This document shows positions 1-4,703 of a stretch of 6,261 bases of DNA, piece after piece. This stretch comes from Draconibacterium sp. Lineage in GTDB: Bacteria > Bacteroidota > Bacteroidia > Bacteroidales > Prolixibacteraceae. The translations under genes were made by a program, and so were the position numbers. Position 1 is the stretch's first letter, and each line of letters opens with the position of its first letter. The notes under the pieces were generated by a model, which was not told the origin of the DNA, searched no databases, and saw only the letters and a program-made list of their open reading frames with translations. The stretch covers positions 1-6,261 of the forward strand of contig WGCT01000188.1 of the NCBI GenBank assembly GCA_015493625.1. The letters run 5' to 3'.

Positions 1-39
1 AACCCATACTCTGCTAAAAATAGAAAGAGATTGGACAAA

Positions 40-210
40 CTATTGTATTTTGGTACTATTGCCGCTTGAGATTATAACGGAGTATTGTAAGTTGTTAACC
101 GGAGAAATTTCAAAATGGTTAAACTCTGTTCGTAATCCGGTTGCATTTGCTGCTCCCGAAAACACAAATAAACACACCAACAATACCGATAAAATACTTA
201 ATTTTCTCAT
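40..210 (-). CDS. Small secreted protein, possibly truncated (56 aa)
   Basis: An ATG at 208-210 opens a 56-codon minus-strand frame ending in TAG at 40-42. The protein starts MRKLSILSVL, continues as a hydrophobic core and reaches S-G-A-A-N-A near residue 23, a textbook signal peptidase I site (A-N-A). A Cys at residue 13 lies inside the hydrophobic core and is not a good lipobox. The mature part is only about 33 residues (T-G-L-R-T-E-F-N-H-F-E...), with no domain I recognise. It has the same orientation as the other genes. A plus-strand frame over the same bases is open to the left edge, but its translation looks like nothing known, whereas a clean signal peptide rarely arises by chance. The frame one base ahead stays open from near the stop to the window edge, so this may be the start of a longer secreted protein cut by an indel or nonsense change. 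Function unknown. Confidence 0.5.
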   Translation of the reverse strand: MRKLSILSVLLVCLFVFSGAANATGLRTEFNHFEISPVNNLQYSVIISSGNSTKIQ

Positions 211-332
211 GACTTTAAATTTTGTTTGTTACTAAAAATTGTTTTCTGTTTTCAATAAACATGTACCCAAAAGACGCTTCAATTACATATTAGTTACAAC
301 AAAAAATGATGCTATAAAACAGCCCTCGTTCG

Positions 333-369
333 TCGAAAAAAGTTGTTTTTAAACTTATTCCCTTTTCGA
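333..369. repeat. Bulged hairpin, 7+5 bp arms
   Basis: TCGAAAA (333-339) pairs with TTTTCGA (363-369). Directly inside, AAGTT (340-344) pairs with AACTT (352-356) around a 7-base loop, leaving a 6-base bulge at 357-362 on one side. The stem is AU-rich. Its role is unknown; it could be part of a structured leader of the small secreted gene or a weak processing or termination element of the aminotransferase transcript. Confidence 0.25.
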
Positions 370-383
370 AGTATTAAAAGAGA

Positions 384-425
384 TATGGTAATTGCAATGG
401 GTTAATCCAACAATATTTTACCATA
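384..425. repeat. Inverted repeat / stem-loop, 8-bp arms
   Basis: TATGGTAA at 384-391 is the exact reverse complement of TTACCATA at 418-425, with a 26-base spacer. TTG (392-394) and CAA (411-413) can add three inner pairs across a bulge. There is no T-run on either side, so it does not look like an intrinsic terminator. It falls just after the start point predicted for the promoter at 438-467, so it could be leader structure or an operator. Confidence 0.3.
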
Positions 426-437
426 ACAAATGCTATG

Positions 438-467
438 CAAAAATATTTTAACTCAACCTTGCACAAA
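438..467 (-). promoter_or_regulatory. Possible Bacteroidota-type promoter, leftward
   Basis: Read on the minus strand, TTTG (464-467) is followed after 18 bases by TATTTTTG (438-445). This fits the known Bacteroides pattern of a -33 TTTG and a -7 TAnnTTTG. It is the only exact TAnnTTTG match I found on the minus strand of the gap. It would start a transcript near position 432 and give a leader of about 220 bases before the ATG at 210. In AT-rich DNA such a match can arise by chance. Confidence 0.3.
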
Positions 468-567
468 ATAATTAAATTCAATACGGCAGTATAAAGTCAA
501 ATTGTATAAGAAGAAAATGTGTAGAAGTTCGAGCAGAAACAGATTCTCACTTCATACTATTTATCAA

Positions 568-1718
568 CTACTTAGAGGCAGCATAATCGGTAATATATTT
601 TTCTAACCGGTTCATCCCTTCAACAATATTTTCCAGCGAATTGGCATACGAGAACCTTAAAAATCCCTCGCCATTTTTCCCAAAATCTATTCCCGGAGTA
701 ACGCCAAGATGCGCTTTTTCTAAAATATCGAAGGCCAGTTTATAGCTGTTTGTCGATAAATGTTTCGCATTCACAAATACATAAAATGCTCCGGTGGGTG
801 GAACTTTTATGCTGAAACCTAGTTTTCGTAATCGTTCAATTAAATAAATTCTGCGTTTATTGTAAGTTTTTTTCATCTCAGCCACATCGTTTTTTGCCAT
901 TTTTAATGCAGCAATTCCAGCCCGCTGTGCCGTTGAACTTGCACAAATAAACAAATTTTGCTGTACCTTTTGCATGGTTCTGATGTATTTATGCGGGGCA
1001 ATAACATATCCTAAACGCAACCCGGTCATGGCAAACAATTTCGAAAAACCATTTAAGACAAAAGCATCGGTTGTGTATTCCAAAATTGAATGGGCACTAT
1101 TTTCGTAAACCAATCCATGATAAATTTCGTCGGAAATAATAGGAATCCGGAATTCGGTAATCTCTCGCATTACACCGGGCGACAATAAGTTTCCGGTTGG
1201 ATTCATTGGGCTATTAATAATTATTCCTTTTTTTTTGAGGTTATTTGTTTTTTAATTTCCGATGGCCGGTACTGAAAGCCGTCTTCTTCGAAAACAGGAA
1301 CTTTTACCGGTGTAGCTCCCACAAATTTTATAAAATTCTCGTAGCAGGCATATCCCGGATCCGACAAAATTATTTCGTCGTCTGAATCGCATAAAATGCC
1401 CAAAGTAAGCAATATTGCAGGAGAACTGCCGGAGGTTACAACAACCTGTTCGGGAGAAATTTCTACTCCATATTCTTTTAAATAACGTTTCGATATTTCG
1501 TTACGCAATTCGGGGTCGCCCAAACTGTGCGTGTAGTGTGTACGTCCTTCGTCGAATGCATGCTGTACAGCTTTTGCCACGCATTTCGGCACGTCGAAAT
1601 CGGGCTCACCCACTTCCATATGAATGATATTTATTCCCTGCCGCTCCATTTCGGCAGCTTTCTCGAGCACCTCCATTACAATAAACGGCGTAATCTCTTT
1701 TACTCTTTGAGCAATCAT
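568..1718 (-). CDS. PLP aminotransferase, class I/II, frame broken by a -1 shift in an A9 run
   Basis: A fold-type I, pyridoxal-phosphate aminotransferase of the aspartate/alanine aminotransferase (AAT_I) group, cytosolic, moving an amino group between an amino acid and a 2-oxoacid. The exact substrate cannot be told. With the frame restored it has 383 residues, a usual length. Visible marks: G-E-P-D-F near residue 37, S-G-S-S-P near 96 (phosphate/cofactor binding), N-P-T-G near 173, S-D-E-I-Y near 196 (Asp and Tyr to the PLP ring), G-F-S-K-L-F-A-M-T-G-L-R-L-G-Y with the Schiff-base Lys near 227, and the substrate-carboxylate Arg in F-L-R-F-S near 355. The reading frame is open in two pieces, 1221-1718 and 568-1227, joined by a -1 shift in the A run at 1228-1236. 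I chose the ATG at 1716-1718 (M-I-A-Q-R-V) because family members begin there; earlier starts would overlap the SIS gene. The upstream SIS stop is 61 bases away. All catalytic residues are intact. Confidence 0.85.
1221..1238 (-). other. Frameshift site: A AAA AAG in an A9 run
   Basis: On the coding strand the upstream frame reads TCA AAA AAA AAG GAA TAA, stopping at 1221-1223. One base back, the reading continues GGA ATA ATT ATT AAT AGC CCA ATG AAT, the conserved stretch leading into N-P-T-G. The last two lysine codons before the stop form A AAA AAG in the correct phase, the -1 slippery heptamer known from E. coli dnaX and some insertion sequences. No Shine-Dalgarno-like stimulator precedes it. 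The nearest GC-rich hairpin (ACCGG/CCGGT, 1174-1197) lies about 31 bases downstream, too far to be a typical stimulator. A missing A in the sequence explains the data equally well. Confidence 0.7.
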
Positions 1719-1779
1719 AAGTTTTGCGAATTCTGTTTCTGCTAATTTAACGAGAAACAACGATGGAAACAACTCAAAA

Positions 1780-2714
1780 TTAGTATTCGGAACTTTTATC
1801 TTTTGTAACACGAGTTACTTTTTTTCCAACCTTAAAAACTTCACTTTTACGAAGTTTCTCAGATAAAAAGTGTGCAGCGAAAAAGAATGGAATTGAAAAA
1901 GTTAACGGACTAAAAACACTTTCAACATGCGGACAATTAAGCTCAAAAATTTTCCCGCCTTCATTTTTTACCGTTTTCAGCACCTCTTTTGTACGTTGAA
2001 AATCGGGCCCTTCGTGATTAATTCCAATTACAAGTGAATCTTTTGCTGTCTCTTTATAACCGTGGTCGTATTGCGAAACCGACATCGACATTACGGGAAT
2101 TTTTGTTACCTCGCTTAACACCAGAGCTGCCAACCCTGCCGTTGCCACATTAGGGCCGCTTCCAACAACATAAATACCACTCTTTTTTCTCCAGCGAATT
2201 CGTTTATAAAACATCTCGCCCATCTCCTCTCCTCTCTGTTCGAAAAACGGCATTTTGTTTTTAAACACTTTAATAACTTTTGCCGGATTAAAACCAAAAC
2301 CAAGATATAAGATTAACAACGTATTTATATATGTTTTCGAAGGAATTAACTCCTCTTTTCCAGCATACAATAAAATCTTTTTACTGCATCGCTCGTGATT
2401 TCCAAGCGGGCTATCCTCGTTATTTACAACAGCCAGAAACGATTTAAAATGGTCGGCACACCAGAGTGTTTCGGAACTCTGCCCCGACTGCGAAATTAGA
2501 ACACCCTTATCGGGATTCTTATATTTTCGAAGGTAGTTATAATATTCGGCGGCCACTTCAGGAAACAGATTAATTCCAAGATAGCGGAACACCCCCGAAG
2601 CTATATGAGATGAACCCATTCCCAAATAGGGAACGTTTTCGGGTAATACAAGCCCTTTGTTTTTTTATAACATAACTCTGCCCGAAATGGAATTTCATTA
2701 ATCTCGTTTTTCAT
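1780..2714 (-). CDS. SIS-domain phosphosugar protein (GlmS-isomerase/FrlB/AgaS-like), frame broken near the N-terminus
   Basis: A cytosolic protein with two tandem SIS (sugar isomerase) lobes, like the isomerase half of GlmS and like AgaS or FrlB. With the frame restored it has 311 residues. It starts MKNEINEIPFRAELCYKK at the ATG 2712-2714, then shifts -1 in an A7 run (2660-2666) into N-K-G-L-V-L-P-E-N-V-P-Y and the main frame. Lobe 1: G-M-G-S-S-H near residue 32, S-Q-S-G-Q-S-S-E-T near 75 (phosphate-binding loop), S-K-T near 126. Lobe 2: V-G-S-G-P-N near 184 and D-H-G-Y near 217. The GlmS catalytic stretch E-L-K-H-G-P is replaced by Q-Y-D-H-G-Y, so glucosamine-6-phosphate synthesis is unlikely; there is also no glutaminase domain. 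The neighbouring FN3K-type kinase makes a fructosamine-phosphate deglycase or amino-sugar-phosphate isomerase/deaminase the best guesses. Without the shift, the only starts in the main frame are internal (TTG at 2623-2625), which would lose the first strand. Confidence 0.8.
2660..2666 (-). other. Frameshift site: A7 run in codons 17-19 of the SIS gene
   Basis: From the ATG at 2714 the coding strand reads TAT AAA AAA ACA AAG GGC and ends after about 35 codons at a TAG. The SIS frame reads AAC AAA GGG CTT across the same bases and is closed just upstream by a TAA at 2665-2667, so it cannot have its own ATG start. One extra A joins both frames. The tandem codons here (T AAA AAA A) are not an ideal ribosomal slip site, because a back-slip would put the P-site lysine tRNA on TAA. 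An indel or transcriptional slippage is therefore more likely than programmed frameshifting. Confidence 0.65.
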
Positions 2715-2740
2715 GCTATTTCGATTTAATTATGTTATAA
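2665..2740. repeat. 11-bp perfect inverted repeat around the SIS start codon
   Basis: TTATAACATAA at 2665-2675 and TTATGTTATAA at 2730-2740 are exact reverse complements separated by 54 bases. The ATG of the SIS gene (2712-2714) lies in the loop, and the left arm overlaps the first bases of the A7 frameshift run. In mRNA this could form an AU-rich stem joining the 5' leader to codons 14-17. With only two G-C pairs it may be a chance match. Confidence 0.3.
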
Positions 2741-2788
2741 GTTACATAAAAATATACGAATCCACAAAAAGCTATTATCGTAAAATAT

Positions 2789-3676
2789 TTAAATATAAGA
2801 CTTTGCAATTTGTAACGATTGCTCGCGGTATCGGCCTCCAAACAGATAGTAATGATTTAAAAGATGGTACAGTTGGTAAAGCAGATTTCGTTTCCGCCAG
2901 TCGGCAGGAAGCGGATTAACCTCGTTATATGCGTCGAAAAACTGCGACGAAAAACCTCCGAAAAGGGTAATAATTCCAAACTCCATTTCACGGTCGGCAT
3001 AATATGAAGCAGGGTCGATAATGGCCGGATTCTTGGGGGTATACATATAATTCCCCGACCACAAATCGCCATGAATAAGAATGGAGTCAGGATTTTCGGG
3101 AATTAATTCCGGCAGCTTTCTAAGCAATTTATCGTATGTTTTTATTTCGGAAGGAGAAAGCGGACGCTCTTTTTCGATTAACCCGAGGAGAAAACGTAAA
3201 CGATTGTCTCGGAAAAACTCAACCCAATTCTTCGACCAACTATTATTTTGAGGAGTTGCCCCACAATAATTGTTATTGTAAAAGCCAAAACTATCGTTTT
3301 TATATTGATGTAAAAAGGCGAGCCCTCTACCAAGTTTTTTGTCGCTGTTCGAATTTGGATGCCCCACCGGCAAATACTCCTGGACAAGAAATCCGGGAAT
3401 TGAATCTACCTCTTTAGCGATAAAAACTTTAGGAATGAACAGATGATTTCCGGCAGCTTTTTTTAACTCGGTTAAACTCTCGGCCTCGCGCAGAAAAATA
3501 TCAACAGGGCAATTTGCATTCCATTTCAAAAAAAAATCGCCAACATTGGTCTCTATTTTCGACGCATGGCTAATGCTACCGCCACCAATTGATTTAGAGG
3601 CAATAATTTTAACATCGCATTCTAATTTTTTTGAAAGTTGTTTTTCTACATCAATAAAAACCGTGCTACTATTCAT
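2789..3676 (-). CDS. Fructosamine kinase (FN3K/YniA) family protein, 295 aa
   Basis: A small-molecule kinase with the aminoglycoside-phosphotransferase/protein-kinase-like fold. Family members phosphorylate ketoamines (fructosamines, ribulosamines) on protein or free amino acids at the sugar 3-hydroxyl, which destabilises the adduct and reverses glycation; cytosolic. Complete at the usual length of about 290 residues. Visible marks: Gly-rich loop G-G-G-S-I-S near residue 31, F-F-L-K-W with the nucleotide-binding Lys near 51, R-E-A-E-S-L with the paired Glu near 64, catalytic loop I-H-G-D-L-W-S-G-N near 201-209 (Asp204, Asn209), metal-binding D-P-A near 221, then the family-typical L-F-G-G-F and L-L-N-H-Y tail. 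I chose the ATG at 3674-3676 (M-N-S-S-T). A GTG seven codons upstream would overlap the stop of the M15 gene. The gene is 14 bases downstream of the M15 gene and 74 bases upstream of the SIS gene, so it is probably co-transcribed with both. True substrate not established. Confidence 0.9.
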   Translation of the reverse strand: MNSSTVFIDVEKQLSKKLECDVKIIASKSIGGGSISHASKIETNVGDFFLKWNANCPVDIFLREAESLTELKKAAGNHLFIPKVFIAKEVDSIPGFLVQEYLPVGHPNSNSDKKLGRGLAFLHQYKNDSFGFYNNNYCGATPQNNSWSKNWVEFFRDNRLRFLLGLIEKERPLSPSEIKTYDKLLRKLPELIPENPDSILIHGDLWSGNYMYTPKNPAIIDPASYYADREMEFGIITLFGGFSSQFFDAYNEVNPLPADWRKRNLLYQLYHLLNHYYLFGGRYREQSLQIAKSYI

Positions 3677-3690
3677 GTTCGATATAGTTT

Positions 3691-4623
3691 TTACCACCGT
3701 GCTTTGTATCCGCGCGTGTCGATATGAATAAAAAAAGTGTGCCGCGAATTTTTTTTGTATTTGCCAATTCCGCCTATCAACTTTGAAAGATCTGGATCGG
3801 CATCGAATGAGTTGACAATTTTATAGAGAACCAGTTCGTCGTCCATATTATTTTTCCCGTCATGATTTAAATCATCGATAACACCGTCTCCATTTGTATC
3901 GACATAAACATCGGCAGCATTTCCATAAACATGGCGGCTGTATTTTACATTTCCAATTTTTTTATTGTAATAAGGTGTGCGGAAACCACTCATTATAAAA
4001 AGTGTTTTTATGTTGCGGCCACTTTTATTTAACTCGGCAAGCAAAAATTCGAGCTTTGCCAAAAGATTAGGGTCGACAATCAAATATTTGGGCCACTCCG
4101 ATTTTTGCTTGCACAAAAACTGTTTTAACTGAAAATGGGGCGATATATATAAGTTTTTATTTTTTGCAGTAACTTCGATAAAACCTAAGGGTTTATTATA
4201 CGCCGGGTCGTTATTGTATCCGTTCTCCGGATATTTTCCAATCCTGTACCGGTTCAGATATTCGCCATCTATTTCCGATGCGGGGAGCAATACAAACAGA
4301 ACCAACTTTAATGTTTTGCCCGTGTCTTTTTCTTCGAAATTTATAAAATAGGTACCACTTTTTACAGGTGCTGTAATTTGCCATTTTCCATTCTCCAGTC
4401 TCTCCGGAGTTCCAAAATCTGCTGTTCCCAAAATGAATTGGCCACTGCCCGCTCGCAGTTCAATAATAACTTTCTCGCCCGGCATAGCTTTTAAAAAAAA
4501 GTGATTAAACGTCACCCACAAATCGTTGTTCAGCTTATATTGAATGCCTTTATCTGCATTTAAAGCAAGCAAATTAAACTGTATAAAAAGCAATACAAGC
4601 AGTATTAAAACCTTCTTCTTCAT
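3691..4623 (-). CDS. Secreted M15/DUF882-type peptidase (D,D-peptidase-like), 310 aa
   Basis: A zinc-dependent peptidase of the M15_3/DUF882 type (YcbK-like), expected to cut peptidoglycan cross-links or stem peptides in the periplasm. The ATG at 4621-4623 begins MKKKVLILLV followed by a hydrophobic stretch to about residue 20, a signal peptide. A TTG frame extension of 21 codons upstream would bury it, so I reject that start. Residues about 25-115 form a beta-rich N-terminal region of unknown role. The catalytic domain fills roughly 160-310: S-G-F-R-T-P near 212, metal ligands His231 and Asp238 in H-V-Y-G-N-A-A-D, and His300 in F-I-H-I-D-T-R-G. The protein ends at R-G-Y-K-A-R-W, the usual family end, so it is complete. 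Between the second and third ligands sits D-T-N-G-D-G-V-I-D-D followed by D-L-N-H-D-G (about 242-256), resembling EF-hand/dockerin calcium loops. It follows the L,D-transpeptidase gene by 80 bases, which supports a cell-wall role. Confidence 0.88.
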   Translation of the reverse strand: MKKKVLILLVLLFIQFNLLALNADKGIQYKLNNDLWVTFNHFFLKAMPGEKVIIELRAGSGQFILGTADFGTPERLENGKWQITAPVKSGTYFINFEEKDTGKTLKLVLFVLLPASEIDGEYLNRYRIGKYPENGYNNDPAYNKPLGFIEVTAKNKNLYISPHFQLKQFLCKQKSEWPKYLIVDPNLLAKLEFLLAELNKSGRNIKTLFIMSGFRTPYYNKKIGNVKYSRHVYGNAADVYVDTNGDGVIDDLNHDGKNNMDDELVLYKIVNSFDADPDLSKLIGGIGKYKKNSRHTFFIHIDTRGYKARW

Positions 4624-4703
4624 ATCGGAATTTTCGCCATTCAAAGCAAAACGATGAATTTTATAATCTATTTTATACGTTAACAAACTTTAGCAGAAAA
4701 GTG

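Larger units (their letters stand above)
211..567. other. Intergenic region with hairpins, no gene seen
   Basis: This 357-base AT-rich gap lies between the aminotransferase stop and the small secreted ORF. I see no convincing coding frame on either strand. It holds one Bacteroidota-like minus-strand promoter match (438-467) and two imperfect inverted repeats (333-369 and 384-425). No classical GC-rich stem followed by a T-run is visible just after the aminotransferase, so where that transcript ends cannot be told. Confidence 0.6.

Noticed and set aside
50..235. Plus-strand frame open from the left edge, about 77 codons to the stop at 233-235
   Set aside because: Its translation matches no family I know. 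The opposite strand over the same bases has a clear signal peptide and the same orientation as all other genes, so this is most likely its shadow.
1174..1197. ACCGG/CCGGT hairpin as a frameshift stimulator
   Set aside because: It lies about 31 bases past the slip site, farther than known stimulatory structures, and encodes part of a conserved protein segment.
1719..1811. Extended aminotransferase start overlapping the SIS gene
   Set aside because: The extra 31 residues are not typical of the family, and the in-frame ATG at 1716-1718 gives the usual N-terminus.
3528..3536. Nine-base A run in the kinase gene as another frameshift
   Set aside because: The kinase frame reads through it correctly (F-F-L-K-W) and the protein is full length.
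3677..3697. GTG start seven codons upstream of the fructosamine kinase ATG
   Set aside because: It would overlap the stop of the M15 gene and adds residues before the expected family start; the ATG at 3674-3676 is preferred.
4624..4686. TTG-started extension of the M15 peptidase
   Set aside because: It would place 21 residues ahead of a clean signal peptide; the ATG at 4621-4623 fits far better.
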